Source: Acidobacteriota bacterium
GTDB taxonomy: Bacteria; Acidobacteriota; Terriglobia; 20CM-2-55-15
Direction of reading: 5' to 3'
DNA: 32,786 nt
Assembly (NCBI GenBank): GCA_022821265.1
Contig: JAJEDW010000325.1
Span: 1 to 32,786 of the forward strand
In this document: one piece after another, positions 16,647 to 26,324 of the stretch
How positions within the stretch are numbered: the stretch's first letter is position 1
Layout: every line of letters begins with the position of its first letter
Position numbers and translations under genes: made by a program
Notes under the pieces: generated by a model
Database searches by the model: none
Told to the model about the DNA's origin: nothing
What the model saw: only the letters and a program-made list of their open reading frames with translations

Positions 16647-17819
16647 GTGAAAGAGTTCAACGCACCGTTCCGCATCCTGATGGGACCCGGCCCCAGCGAC
16701 TGCGACCCGCGCGTCCTGCGCGCCATGTCCAACTCGATGGTGAGCCATCTGGACCCCGCGTTCGTCGGCGTGATGGATGACGTCCAGACCGGGCTCGAGC
16801 GCGTCTTCGAGACCGACAGCCCGCTGACCCTGCCGATTTCCGGGACCGGCACGGCGGGGATGGAAACGGCGATGGTCAACATGATCGAGCCCGGCGACAA
16901 CGTCGTCGTGTGCACGGCGGGCTTCTTCGGGGACCGCATGCAGACCATCGCCGAACGCGCGGGCGGCATCGTCCGCCGGGTCGAGGCGCCCCTCGGTCGC
17001 GCCGTGGAGCCCGACGCGCTCCGGACCGCCGTCGAGGAACATCGGCCCAGGGTCGTGGCGTTCGTCCACGTCGAGACCTCGACGGGGGTCTCCCAGCCGA
17101 TCGAGCCGCTCGTGGACGTTCTCCGGGGTCATGACGACGTCATCACGATCGTCGACTGCGTGGCGTCGCTGGCCGGTCAACCCATCGACGTCCGGCGAAA
17201 CGGACTGGACTTCGTCTACAGCGGCAGCCAGAAGTGCCTGAGCGTGCCGCCCGGCCTGGCGCCGATCACGCTGTCGGACAAGGCCATCCGGAGGCTCGAC
17301 CAGCGCCGGAACCCGGTCCGGAGCTGGTACCTCGACCTGAGCCGGCTCCGGACGTACTGGGGCGCGGAACGCCGCTACCACCACACCGCGCCCGTCTCGC
17401 TGGTCTTCGCGCTGCGCGAGGCCCTGCGCCTGATCGCGGACGAGGGGCTCCGGGAGCGCTTCGAACGCCACCGGACCAATCACGAGGCGCTCGTCGCCGG
17501 ACTCGAAGCGATGGGGCTGGAAATGTTCGCGGGCAAGGATGTCCGCGCCTGGACCGTCAACACCGTCGTCGTGCCCGAGAACGTCGACGAAGCGCGCGTC
17601 CGAGGAAAGCTGCTCGCCCGGCACGGCATCGAGATCGTCGGCGGCATCGAGGAGCTCAAGGGCCGCATCTGGCGCATCGGCCTGATGGGATCGTCGTCGC
17701 TGGAGCGCAACGTCCTGCTGTTCCTCGGCGCGCTGGACGAGATCCTCGCCGAGGAGGGATACCAGGGACCGCGCGGCACGGGCGTCACGGCGGCCGCCGA
17801 CCGGTACCGGACCGCATGA
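16647..17819 (+). CDS. Class V aminotransferase (alanine-glyoxylate/serine-type)
   Basis: FRILMGPGPSDCDPRVLRAMSNSMVSHLDPAFVGVMDDVQTGL, VVVCTAGFFGDRMQTIAERAG, YSGSQKCLSVPPGLAPITLS. GTG start with SD GGAGG. Confidence 0.94.
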   Translation: MKEFNAPFRILMGPGPSDCDPRVLRAMSNSMVSHLDPAFVGVMDDVQTGLERVFETDSPLTLPISGTGTAGMETAMVNMIEPGDNVVVCTAGFFGDRMQTIAERAGGIVRRVEAPLGRAVEPDALRTAVEEHRPRVVAFVHVETSTGVSQPIEPLVDVLRGHDDVITIVDCVASLAGQPIDVRRNGLDFVYSGSQKCLSVPPGLAPITLSDKAIRRLDQRRNPVRSWYLDLSRLRTYWGAERRYHHTAPVSLVFALREALRLIADEGLRERFERHRTNHEALVAGLEAMGLEMFAGKDVRAWTVNTVVVPENVDEARVRGKLLARHGIEIVGGIEELKGRIWRIGLMGSSSLERNVLLFLGALDEILAEEGYQGPRGTGVTAAADRYRTA

Positions 17820-17831
17820 CGCGACGGCCGG

Positions 17832-20800
17832 CTACGGCATCAGCACGGTCAACTCGTACGCGCCGGAATTGTGGACCACCACGCCGGTTTCGGCGCGCGT
17901 GTAGTAGCTGCGCACCTCCGCCACGTACCGGCCCGATGGAAGGTCGTCGGTCGAAATCAGCTCCGCCTGACCGTCGAGCCCGAGGTCGGATCGCTCCAGG
18001 ACGCGGCCGTTCGCATCCATGAGAAACAGGTCCAGGTCGTTGGCGGCCGGATTCATCGCCGGCCCCGGGCCTGTGATGTCGAGACGTACCGAGATCGCGC
18101 CGCCCGCGAAGTCGAAGGCGAACAGGTGCGCCGACTGCGCCAGGTTGCTCCGTCCGCGCGACAGCGAATCCAGTTCTCCCGTCACCGGCGAATCGACCGA
18201 GATCGGGCGCGGAAACGGGTTGGAAACCGTCGGCGTCCCGGAAGCCCGGTAGTCGATCATCCGCGATCGGGCCAGTTCTTCGACCGCGCCCGCGTTCACA
18301 CCGTCGACGGCGACCAGGCGGTCCAGGAACGTCGGCGCGTAGACGTAGGCGTCCGCCGACATCGCGCGGAACGCCCGCCACACGGGGTCCATGCCCAGAG
18401 CGACGCCGTCGTCGTCCATCCCGCCGCCGTCATCGACCAGGTCCCACAGCAACGAGTGCACGGCGAACTCGCTCCGATATCCCCCCGCGTCTCCCGGAAT
18501 CGCGTCGTCCTCGAGATCGAACTCGAGCACGGACGCGCCCCCGACGCCGAAGGTGTCGCGATACACGGAATCGCCCGTCACGTACGCCGAAAAGAAATTG
18601 GCCCACGCTTCCGACCACGCCACGCGCGGATCCAGCGCGTCGCCGGCCAGATGGGGTCCGCCCATCGAATCGTCCCTTGAGAACCGGTCGGCCAGCAGGT
18701 GCGCGTACTCGTGCACCAGGACCGAGTCATCGTACTCGTCGGAGTCGACCTGGCGGTCGCCGAGGACGTAGGCGTTGCCGCTGGCGGTGTCGAAGTAGGT
18801 GATGCCGATCGCTCCCGTGGACCGATCGCCGTCGCGCCGCGTGTTCATCGGGCTCCAGTAGACGGTCACGGCCGGGATCGGCAACTCGGGATCGATCGTC
18901 TCCAGCGCGCGGTTGGCCCGCCGCATGACGTCGAGTATGTTGAAGGCGCCCGCCGCCCGGCCGGCGTCGGTGACCACGGTCGCGGCCGGGGGCTCGGCGC
19001 CCAGCGCCGCGGAAAAGAAGTGCGTGGCGTCTCCCGACGTCGACGTATTGTCGGCCACGCGCACGCCCGACACGCCGTCGGAAGCCAGCACGCGGACGGC
19101 GTATCCTTCCGCCGGCGGGGCCGGAATCCTGTAACGCCCGGCGTCATCGGTCCGGGCCACCGCGAAAGTCTGGTTCGTCGATTCCTCGTAGACCTCGACC
19201 CGGGCGCCGCGTATCGGCACGGCGATGGGCCGGTCCAGCCGCAGGCCCTCGGGGCCGACGTCCAACTTGTGGAAGAACGCCCGGCTCCGGATGTCCCGGA
19301 GCATCGAGACATCGCCCAGCGAGCCCACCAGTATCGGGACCGGTTCCGACTCGACGCCTCGGTCCGACCGCAGCCGGATATCGACGTATCCGGCCTCGAC
19401 GTCCGCGGGCACATCCACGAAAACCCGTCCGAACGGCGAGAACAGGGGGCGCACGACCCGGTCTCCGAAAAGTACGACCGCGTCGCTGTTCACGCCGCCC
19501 ACGGCGAAAACGAGGCGACTCCCGGGCTCGGCCGGCACCGGGGGCCGGACCGACGTGAAATAGGGACGGATCGGCGCCGGCTCGAACAGCGTCGCCTCGG
19601 GCAGCGCCAGCGCCCCCACGATCGACAGGGATCGTCCGGAGGCTCCGGCGAACACGGCGGCGCCGTGGACGCGCTCCGCGCCGACGACGCCCACCCAGCC
19701 CGGCTTGCGGAGGGTGGCCCTGGGAAACAGGTCCGCCGGCGGAATCACGCGCTTCGAGTCGGCTGGAATCACCCGGCGCGCGCGAGACAGGGCGCCGCCG
19801 CGCGAATCGACGAAGACGAGTTCGATCGCGGCGTCCGACGCCCCCGTGTTCGTGAGCGCGAGGCTGACCTCGTCGGCCGTGCCGGGCGCGTACGGGAAGA
19901 ACCTCATGCCGGCTTCGACGGCCTGCAACGCGTACGCGCTGGCCGAGGCGCCCCGGGACACGACGAGAACCGCGCCCAGCGGCACGTTGGGCGAATCCAC
20001 CGCGAGCCAACCGTTCACCGCGGGCGCCGCCGGCAACCCGGTCAAGCCGGCGCCGTCGAGGACCGCGGTCGCGTTCGAGCCCACCGTCAGTGTGCGGCGG
20101 ATGGGTCCCGGCCGCAACGGGTCGATGACCTCGCCCGACCCGGCCGACAGCGTCACCGTGACGTTCACCGGTTGGCCGGTGGGATTCGCCAGCAACAACG
20201 TCGATTCGAACCCGTTGCCGAGCGGCACGTGCGGCGCGACGCGGCGGGTGGCCGACGTGCCCGACGCCGCCTGTCCCGCGATGCGCGACTCGGCGCCCCC
20301 CGCGGCGATCCGGGCTTCGGCCGCCAGCGAAACGTTCGAGTTGAGGCGAACCGTCAGCGGCCCCGACCGACGGCCGGCCAGCGCATCGATGTCGATCTCC
20401 CGTCCGGCGCCGGGGGCGAGGACGTCGGAGGTGACGGCCACCGACGCGCCCGTGACGCTCCGGATCGTCACGATCAGGCCCGCCGGTTCGTCGGTGGGGT
20501 TGACGGCTCGTAACGTGCGAACCGATCCCGCTCCGCCGTCGGGGATCGGGACGACCTGATCGCCCCACGCCGTGACGGCGCTCTCTCCCTCCAGTCCCGC
20601 CTCGGGAGCGGAGTGGAACAGCACGCCGCCGATTCCCGCGACCGGACTCCGTACTCGGACCCACGCCGAGACGCCGTCCAACGATCGCGCGAACACGTCC
20701 TCGGCCGACATGGAGAAATGCCCGCGCGGGGGAATCTCGTAACGGACCGGATTGACGGGACCGGGCATCGGCTCGCCGTCCAGACCGATCAGCGAGAACT

Positions 20801-20960
20801 CCACGTCGGCGACGCCCGTCGAGGGATGGGTCAGCGCGAAACGAGCCCCGCCGCCGACGTCGGGAAAGTACAGCTCGGTCTCGGCGCGCCCCGAACCGCC
20901 GAACACGGCGCCCGCAGCGAGAACGAACAACACACTCCGCACTGTGTCCGTCTTGACCAC
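17832..20960 (-). CDS. Large secreted multidomain protein: putative zinc metallopeptidase (HEYAH) with IPT-like, carboxypeptidase-regulatory-like and PPC-like domains
   Basis: Signal-peptide-like N-terminus (SVLFVLAAGAVFGGSGRAETEL); RPYFTSVRPPVPAEPGSRLVFAVGGVNSDAVVLFGD; VEVYEESTNQTFAVARTDDAGRYRIPAPP; VLVHEYAHLLADRF...WSEAWANFF; C-terminal HLFAFDFAGGAISVRLDI...NDLDLFLMDANGRVLERSD. Confidence 0.85.
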   Translation of the reverse strand: MVKTDTVRSVLFVLAAGAVFGGSGRAETELYFPDVGGGARFALTHPSTGVADVEFSLIGLDGEPMPGPVNPVRYEIPPRGHFSMSAEDVFARSLDGVSAWVRVRSPVAGIGGVLFHSAPEAGLEGESAVTAWGDQVVPIPDGGAGSVRTLRAVNPTDEPAGLIVTIRSVTGASVAVTSDVLAPGAGREIDIDALAGRRSGPLTVRLNSNVSLAAEARIAAGGAESRIAGQAASGTSATRRVAPHVPLGNGFESTLLLANPTGQPVNVTVTLSAGSGEVIDPLRPGPIRRTLTVGSNATAVLDGAGLTGLPAAPAVNGWLAVDSPNVPLGAVLVVSRGASASAYALQAVEAGMRFFPYAPGTADEVSLALTNTGASDAAIELVFVDSRGGALSRARRVIPADSKRVIPPADLFPRATLRKPGWVGVVGAERVHGAAVFAGASGRSLSIVGALALPEATLFEPAPIRPYFTSVRPPVPAEPGSRLVFAVGGVNSDAVVLFGDRVVRPLFSPFGRVFVDVPADVEAGYVDIRLRSDRGVESEPVPILVGSLGDVSMLRDIRSRAFFHKLDVGPEGLRLDRPIAVPIRGARVEVYEESTNQTFAVARTDDAGRYRIPAPPAEGYAVRVLASDGVSGVRVADNTSTSGDATHFFSAALGAEPPAATVVTDAGRAAGAFNILDVMRRANRALETIDPELPIPAVTVYWSPMNTRRDGDRSTGAIGITYFDTASGNAYVLGDRQVDSDEYDDSVLVHEYAHLLADRFSRDDSMGGPHLAGDALDPRVAWSEAWANFFSAYVTGDSVYRDTFGVGGASVLEFDLEDDAIPGDAGGYRSEFAVHSLLWDLVDDGGGMDDDGVALGMDPVWRAFRAMSADAYVYAPTFLDRLVAVDGVNAGAVEELARSRMIDYRASGTPTVSNPFPRPISVDSPVTGELDSLSRGRSNLAQSAHLFAFDFAGGAISVRLDITGPGPAMNPAANDLDLFLMDANGRVLERSDLGLDGQAELISTDDLPSGRYVAEVRSYYTRAETGVVVHNSGAYELTVLMP

Positions 20961-21023
20961 AACCCCCCGCCGGGCGATCGCAAACCGCTGGAAACACGTG
21001 GCCGCGGACCGCCGAATGCGTGG

Positions 21024-22334
21024 TTATGCAGGTAGCTTACCATCGAGGACGGCGCGTACGCGGTCGATGTCGGCCGCGACCTCGACCGGCAGGTTGCGCA
21101 GGGCGGGCTCCGAGGCCGGAACGCGGCCTTCGTGGACTCGAAGCTTGAAATCGGAGAACTTGAGCCCGTGCGCCGTGCTGACGATGACGACGCGCGACGC
21201 CGACGGGATCCGCCCCTCGGCGACCAGCTTCCGGGCGGCGGCGAGCGCGACGCCGGTCTGGGGATCGTTGAAGAAGCCGAACCGGTCCCCGAATGCCGCA
21301 GCGTCGGCCAGCTCGGCCTCGGACACCTGCGCGACGATGCCGTCGGTCGCCCGCAGAGCGCGGATCGCCTTGGGAAAGCTGACGGGGTTGCCGATCCGGA
21401 TGGCCGTCGCCAGCGTTTCGCGCGCGGTGACCGGGTCCATGCGCGCGAACCCGTCCAGGTAGGACCGGTAGAGGGGATTGGCCCGCTCGGTCTGGGCGCA
21501 GACCAGCCGAGGCACGCGATCCACCAGGCCCAGGTCCCGCGCCAGCACGAACCCGTTGCCGATGGCCGAAATGTTGCCCAGGTTCCCCCCCGGCGCCACC
21601 ACGTAGTCGGGCGCGGTCCAGTCCATCTGCCGCAGCAACTCGATGCTGATCGTCTTCTGGCCCTCGACGCGCAGGGAATTCAGCGAGTTGGCCAGGTAGA
21701 TCGAGCCGTCGGCGGTCACCTGCCGCACGATCTCCATGCAGCCGTCGAAATCGGTGTCCAGGGACAGCGTCAGCGCGCCGTTCGAGATCGGTTGGATCAA
21801 CTGCGCCTTCGACACCTTGCCGCGCGGCAGGAAGACGATCGACGGAATCCCGGCGGCCGCGCAATAGGCGGACAAGGCCGCCGAGGTGTCGCCGGTCGAT
21901 GCGCACGCCACGGCCCGGATCCGGTCGCGGATGCGGTGGACCATCGACACCAGGACCGTCATTCCGAGGTCCTTGAACGACCCGGTGTGCGAAGTCCCGC
22001 ACTGCTTGATCCGGATGTCGGCGACGCCGAGCCGCTCGGCCATCCGCGGACTGGCGATCAGCGGCGTGTTGCCCTCGCCGAGCGAGACGATGTTCCCCTC
22101 CTCGATGGCGGGCAGAACGAGTTCCCGCATCGACCAGACGCCGCCGTCGGTGAGGGCGCGCGACGCGATGCGCGCCTTCCATTCGCCGGCGGGAACCCGG
22201 GCCAGCGCGCCCGTGTCGTGGCGGACCTCGAGCAGGCCGCCGCAGTTCGGGCACCGGTAGACGATGTCCTCGAGCGAACGGCGCGCGCCGCACCCGGAAA
22301 AGCACTCGAACCACGCGTTGAACGGCGTCTCCAT
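21024..22334 (-). CDS. thrC: Threonine synthase
   Basis: N-terminal zinc-ribbon-like CFSGCG...CPNCGG; VSLGEGNTPLIASPRMAERLG, KQCGTSHTGSFKDLGMTVLVS (PLP Lys), ACASTGDTSAALSAYCAAAGIPSIVFLPRGKVS. An upstream ATG at 22418 is an alternative start. Confidence 0.94.
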   Translation of the reverse strand: METPFNAWFECFSGCGARRSLEDIVYRCPNCGGLLEVRHDTGALARVPAGEWKARIASRALTDGGVWSMRELVLPAIEEGNIVSLGEGNTPLIASPRMAERLGVADIRIKQCGTSHTGSFKDLGMTVLVSMVHRIRDRIRAVACASTGDTSAALSAYCAAAGIPSIVFLPRGKVSKAQLIQPISNGALTLSLDTDFDGCMEIVRQVTADGSIYLANSLNSLRVEGQKTISIELLRQMDWTAPDYVVAPGGNLGNISAIGNGFVLARDLGLVDRVPRLVCAQTERANPLYRSYLDGFARMDPVTARETLATAIRIGNPVSFPKAIRALRATDGIVAQVSEAELADAAAFGDRFGFFNDPQTGVALAAARKLVAEGRIPSASRVVIVSTAHGLKFSDFKLRVHEGRVPASEPALRNLPVEVAADIDRVRAVLDGKLPA

Positions 22335-22419
22335 GCCCGGCTCACGATTCCGGACGCCGGCCGGCCGCGCCGCGCCGGAACCGGAGGCGTTCCCCGGGAC
22401 AATCCGTCCGGAATCCATG

Positions 22420-22428
22420 TGCTAGAAT
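22420..22428 (+). promoter_or_regulatory. Extended -10 TGCTAGAAT 6 nt before the MFS transporter GTG
   Basis: TGCTAGAATCCGCCGGTG; no SD sequence between the -10 and the start codon. Confidence 0.6.
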
Positions 22429-22434
22429 CCGCCG

Positions 22435-23625
22435 GTGTCCAGCGGCGCGCAGCTTCCCCGGTTCCGGGCCAAGGGCGCTCTGATCCTGTTCACCGTTCTC
22501 TTCCTGGGTGTTTCCGACACTCAACTGGTTCCTCCGCTGCTGGCCACGATGGCCGCCGACCTCGACGTCCGGCCCGGCCGCATGGGCACGATCGTCACGG
22601 TGTTCGCGCTCGCGGCGGCCGCCTCGGCCCTGCTCCTGGGGCCGCTGTCGGACCGGATCGGCCGGAAACGGCTGATCTCGATCGCCTTGGCGGCCTTCGC
22701 GGCCGGCTCGCTGGCCACGTCGCAAAGCTCGCATTTTAGCACCCTGGCGGCGTCCCGCATGTTGACGGGCTTCGCGGCCGGCGCGCTCTCGACGCTCTCG
22801 ATTTCCTACGCGGGCGACCTCTACGCCTACCGGCATCGGGGCAAGGCGATGGGCATCCTGTCGACCGCGTATTTCCTCGCCTTCGTCATCGCCGTACCCG
22901 TGGGCGCCGTCGTCGCCACCGCGTACGGCTGGATGCGTGTCTTCGCCGGCTTCGCCCTCGCCGGCGCCGTGATGGCCTGGATCACGGCCCGGACGCTGCC
23001 GGAAGACGCCGGCGTCAGGCCGCGGACGGGCGCGGGCAGTTCGTTGCTGGCGCATTTTCGGCACCGGGACCGCATCGCGGGCGTCGCGGCCGCGTTCCTG
23101 ACTTCGGGCGGCCTGGTCGGCTTCATCACCTACGTCGGCGTCTGGCTGGACGGGCAGGGCGTGACGGTCCTCCGATACGCGTGGCTGTTCCTGGCGGCCG
23201 GCGTCGCGGCGTCCGCCGCATCCCCGTTGTCAGGCTGGCTGTCGGACCGCGTCGGGAAGCGAGGGGTGCTCCTGGCCTCCAACCTCGCGCTCGCGGCATT
23301 GTTCCTGGTCGTCGCCGGCATGGGCTGGGGCCCGGGGCTGTTCGCCGGGATCAGCCTCCTGGGCGTCACCGCCGGCGCCCGTCAGGGCCCGTTGCACGCG
23401 CTGACGACCGAGCTGGTCGACGCGCGGACCCGCGGCTCCTACGTGGCCGTTCGGAACGCGGCTTCCCAACTCGGAATCGCCGTCGTGGCCGCTGCCTCGG
23501 CCGCCGCGTTCGACCGGGCGGGCTTCCGCGCCGTGGCCGGCATCGCGGCCGGCGTGACGCTCCTGATACCGCTGACCCTGGTGTGGATGCGCGAACCCGG
23601 CCATAGGGGCGGCGCAAGCGTTTGA
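22435..23625 (+). CDS. Major facilitator superfamily transporter
   Basis: ~12 hydrophobic segments; GPLSDRIGRKRLISIALAAFAAGSLA (MFS motif A) and repeated GWLSDRVGKRGVLLASNLALAALF in the second half. Confidence 0.93.
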   Translation: MSSGAQLPRFRAKGALILFTVLFLGVSDTQLVPPLLATMAADLDVRPGRMGTIVTVFALAAAASALLLGPLSDRIGRKRLISIALAAFAAGSLATSQSSHFSTLAASRMLTGFAAGALSTLSISYAGDLYAYRHRGKAMGILSTAYFLAFVIAVPVGAVVATAYGWMRVFAGFALAGAVMAWITARTLPEDAGVRPRTGAGSSLLAHFRHRDRIAGVAAAFLTSGGLVGFITYVGVWLDGQGVTVLRYAWLFLAAGVAASAASPLSGWLSDRVGKRGVLLASNLALAALFLVVAGMGWGPGLFAGISLLGVTAGARQGPLHALTTELVDARTRGSYVAVRNAASQLGIAVVAAASAAAFDRAGFRAVAGIAAGVTLLIPLTLVWMREPGHRGGASV

Positions 23626-24893
23626 GATTCCCGATCGCCGGGACTAAACTGAAACGACGCCATGGCCCCCGCGCGAGAGTCGCAATCCTGTCATCGATCA
23701 TCACGGCCGCGCTCGTCTACGCCGTGCTGGAATGGCGTTCCGGCGCCGCCGCGTCCGCCGGCGCCGCGGCCGAAGACTCCGCCCCCAGGGTCACGTTCGC
23801 CGCGCCGTTCGAGCCCGTCCCGGCGGCGGCGCCCGAACCGCCGCCGCCCCGGCCCGCGGATGTCTCCCAGGACAGCCCGGACGGGGACGAGCGGAACAAC
23901 ATCGACATATACCGCCGCTACAGCCGGAGCGTCGTGAACGTGGCCTCGACCACGTATTCGTACACGTTCTTCTTCAGCGCCGTTCCCGAGACGGGTTTCG
24001 GATCGGGCGTGGTGATCGACGACGAGGGCCACATCGTCACGAACTACCACGTGATCCAGGACGCCAACGCCGAGTTGGTCGTGACGCTGGCGGACCGCAG
24101 CCGTCATGCCGGGGTCGTCGTCGGCGTCGACCCGCGCAACGACTTGGCCCTGATCCGCGTCGAGGCCGACGACGTCGATTGGGTGCCGCTGCCGATGGGG
24201 ACCACGCGCGGTCTGCAGGTGGGGCAGAAAGTGCTGGCCATCGGCAACCCCTTCGGACTGGACCGGACCCTGACCACCGGGATCGTCAGCTCCCTGGGGC
24301 GCGCGATCCAGGCCCCGGTCGTCAACCGGGACATCATCATCGAGGGGGTCATCCAGACCGACGCCGCGATCAATCAGGGAAACTCCGGCGGACCGTTGCT
24401 CAACACCGACGGCGAGCTGATCGGAATCAACACGGCGATCGTCTCCGGCGCCACCGGCATCGGCTTCGCCATCCCGGTCGAGACCGTGCGCCGCGTGACC
24501 GGCGACCTGCACACCTACGGGCGCGTCCGCCGCGTCTACCTCGGGATCGATCCCCGCAGCCCGGCGCTCTCGTCGCTGGGGTCTCCCCTGGTGCAGGCTT
24601 TGCGCCTCGGCACGGATTCGGGCGTTCTGATCACCGGGCTCACGCCGGGCGGTCCGGCCGAGACGGCCGGCATTCGGGGTCCGACGCGGCTCGAACCCAT
24701 AGGGGGGGTCTATTTTCCCCTCGGAGGCGACGTGATCGTGTCGGTCGACGGCCGCGACGTCCGCGGCCTCGCCGACGTCAGCGCGGCGCTGGAAACCCGC
24801 CGGCCGGGCGACGTCGTGCCCATCGGCGTCGTTCGCGGCGGCGAGCGCATGGAGCTGGAGATCGAACTCCAGGAAGAGCCGGTGGCGCGGTGA
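23622..24893 (+). CDS. HtrA/DegP-like S1C serine protease with PDZ domain
   Basis: GSGVVIDDEGHIVTNYHVI (His), DPRNDLALIRV (Asp), QTDAAINQGNSGGPLLNTDGELIGINTAI (Ser), C-terminal PDZ GVLITGLTPGGPAETAGI. TTG start overlapping the MFS stop. Confidence 0.95.
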   Translation: MRFPIAGTKLKRRHGPRARVAILSSIITAALVYAVLEWRSGAAASAGAAAEDSAPRVTFAAPFEPVPAAAPEPPPPRPADVSQDSPDGDERNNIDIYRRYSRSVVNVASTTYSYTFFFSAVPETGFGSGVVIDDEGHIVTNYHVIQDANAELVVTLADRSRHAGVVVGVDPRNDLALIRVEADDVDWVPLPMGTTRGLQVGQKVLAIGNPFGLDRTLTTGIVSSLGRAIQAPVVNRDIIIEGVIQTDAAINQGNSGGPLLNTDGELIGINTAIVSGATGIGFAIPVETVRRVTGDLHTYGRVRRVYLGIDPRSPALSSLGSPLVQALRLGTDSGVLITGLTPGGPAETAGIRGPTRLEPIGGVYFPLGGDVIVSVDGRDVRGLADVSAALETRRPGDVVPIGVVRGGERMELEIELQEEPVAR

Positions 24894-25306
24894 GCTTCTT
24901 CCGCTCGCGCGGCTGGGTCGTCGGCCGCCGCGTCGTCCTCGTCGTCATCGTGCTGGCGGCCGCCTACCGGAACTACGGCGACACGATCGCCGGCTGGCTC
25001 GGCCAACCCGCGCCCGGGATCGACATCGTCCTCACCCACGTCGAGTTCCGCGCGGACCTGGTGAACGATCAGCGTCCCGCATGGTTCATCGGCCTGTCGA
25101 ACCGGAGCCGGAACACGGCGTACCGCAACATCGTCCTGGAAGCCACGTACTCGAACGAGGCCGGCGTCCTGGAACAGGGCGAGATCGTCATCGACGAACA
25201 CCTGAACCCCGGCCAGGAGACCTTGATCGGCAGCCGTGACCCGGAGGCACGCTCGGGAGCGACGCGCGGGGCCCTGCGCGTCGTCGACGCCGAGGCCGTC
25301 GAATGA
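24890..25306 (+). CDS. Membrane-anchored FxLYD-like protein
   Basis: GTG at 24890 overlapping the HtrA stop; N-terminal TM (VVLVVIVLAAAY) then beta-rich region with RNTAYRNIVLEATYSNEAGVLEQGEIVIDEHLNPGQ. Confidence 0.7.
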   Translation: MSFFRSRGWVVGRRVVLVVIVLAAAYRNYGDTIAGWLGQPAPGIDIVLTHVEFRADLVNDQRPAWFIGLSNRSRNTAYRNIVLEATYSNEAGVLEQGEIVIDEHLNPGQETLIGSRDPEARSGATRGALRVVDAEAVE

Positions 25307-25935
25307 TCGTCGAGACCTTCGCCGTCGGCATGCTCCAGTGCAACTGCACGATCCTGGCGGGCGAGGACTCCGACGAGGCGATCGTGATCGACCCGGGCGA
25401 CGACGCCGAGCACAGTCTCGAGCGCCTGGCGGCTCGCGGCCTCCGGCTGGGCCGGATCGTCTGCACGCACGGCCACATCGACCACGTGGGCGCGATCCAC
25501 GCGCTGCAGGAACGCACCGGCGCGGAGGCGGCGCTCCACGCCGACGACCTGTTCCTCCTGGACAATCTGGCCTGGCAGGCCACGTGGATCGGCGGGCCGG
25601 CGCCGCCTCGCGGCCGGATCGACCGCTGGCTGAAGGAAGGCGACGTCGTCGAGTCCCCCGCCGTCGCGATCGAGACGCTGCACACGCCGGGACACACGCC
25701 GGGCAGCCTGACGTTCCGTCTCGACGGGGACCGCCCGGTGCTGTTCACCGGCGATACGCTGTTCATGAACGGCATCGGACGGACGGACCTTCCCGGCGGA
25801 TGCTTTCCCGACATCCTCGAATCCATCACGACGCGGTTGATGGCGTTCGGCGACGACGCGCGCGTCATCCCGGGCCACGGACCGGAAACGACCATCGGCC
25901 GGGAACGCGCCGAGAACCCGTTCCTGAGGACGTGA
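25303..25935 (+). CDS. Metallo-beta-lactamase-fold hydrolase (glyoxalase II-like)
   Basis: THGHIDHVGA, HTPGHTPGSLTFRL, LFTGDTLFMNGIGRTDLPGG, VIPGHGPETTIGRE. Confidence 0.94.
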   Translation: MIVETFAVGMLQCNCTILAGEDSDEAIVIDPGDDAEHSLERLAARGLRLGRIVCTHGHIDHVGAIHALQERTGAEAALHADDLFLLDNLAWQATWIGGPAPPRGRIDRWLKEGDVVESPAVAIETLHTPGHTPGSLTFRLDGDRPVLFTGDTLFMNGIGRTDLPGGCFPDILESITTRLMAFGDDARVIPGHGPETTIGRERAENPFLRT

Positions 25936-25938
25936 TCC

Positions 25939-26319
25939 GTGGACCCGGGCGACATCGCCATCCGGACGGTCATGCACCCGAAGGACACCAACCCGATGGG
26001 AACGGTCTTCGGCGGCGTGATTCTCGCCCAACTCGACATGGCCGGCGCCGTCGAGGCGCGGAAGCACACGTCTCGGCGCCTGGTGACGAAGGCGATGCAC
26101 GAGGTGGACTTCGTCGCGCCCGTCCACCTGGGCGACACGGTCACTTTCTTCACGCGGACACTCCGGAAGGGCCGCACCTCGGTCACGGTCGAGGTCGAAG
26201 TCGACGCCCAGCGCACCGGACCGCGCGGCAAGCGCGAAAGCGTCCACGTCACGTCGGCAACGGTCGTCTACGTCGCCGTCGACGAGAACGGGAATCCCAC
26301 GCCCCTGGACCCGGCCTGA
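25939..26319 (+). CDS. Acyl-CoA thioesterase, hotdog fold (YciA/BACH-like)
   Basis: MHPKDTNPMGTVFGGVILAQLDMAGAVEARKHTSRRLVTKAMHEVDFVAPVHLGDTVTFF; GTG start. Confidence 0.93.
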   Translation: MDPGDIAIRTVMHPKDTNPMGTVFGGVILAQLDMAGAVEARKHTSRRLVTKAMHEVDFVAPVHLGDTVTFFTRTLRKGRTSVTVEVEVDAQRTGPRGKRESVHVTSATVVYVAVDENGNPTPLDPA

Positions 26320-26324
26320 CATCC

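Noticed and set aside
18699-20513. 604-aa plus-strand ORF antisense to the secreted metallopeptidase
   Set aside because: Arg/Gly/His/Asp-rich low-complexity translation without recognisable motifs; typical high-GC antisense artefact.
19144-20997. 617-aa minus-strand ORF overlapping the 1042-aa gene in another frame
   Set aside because: Arg-rich shadow frame; the alternative frame has a signal peptide and coherent domains.
24691-24712. G7 tract in htrA as a phase-variation site
   Set aside because: Short homopolymer encoding conserved-looking Gly residues in the PDZ region; no supporting evidence of slippage.
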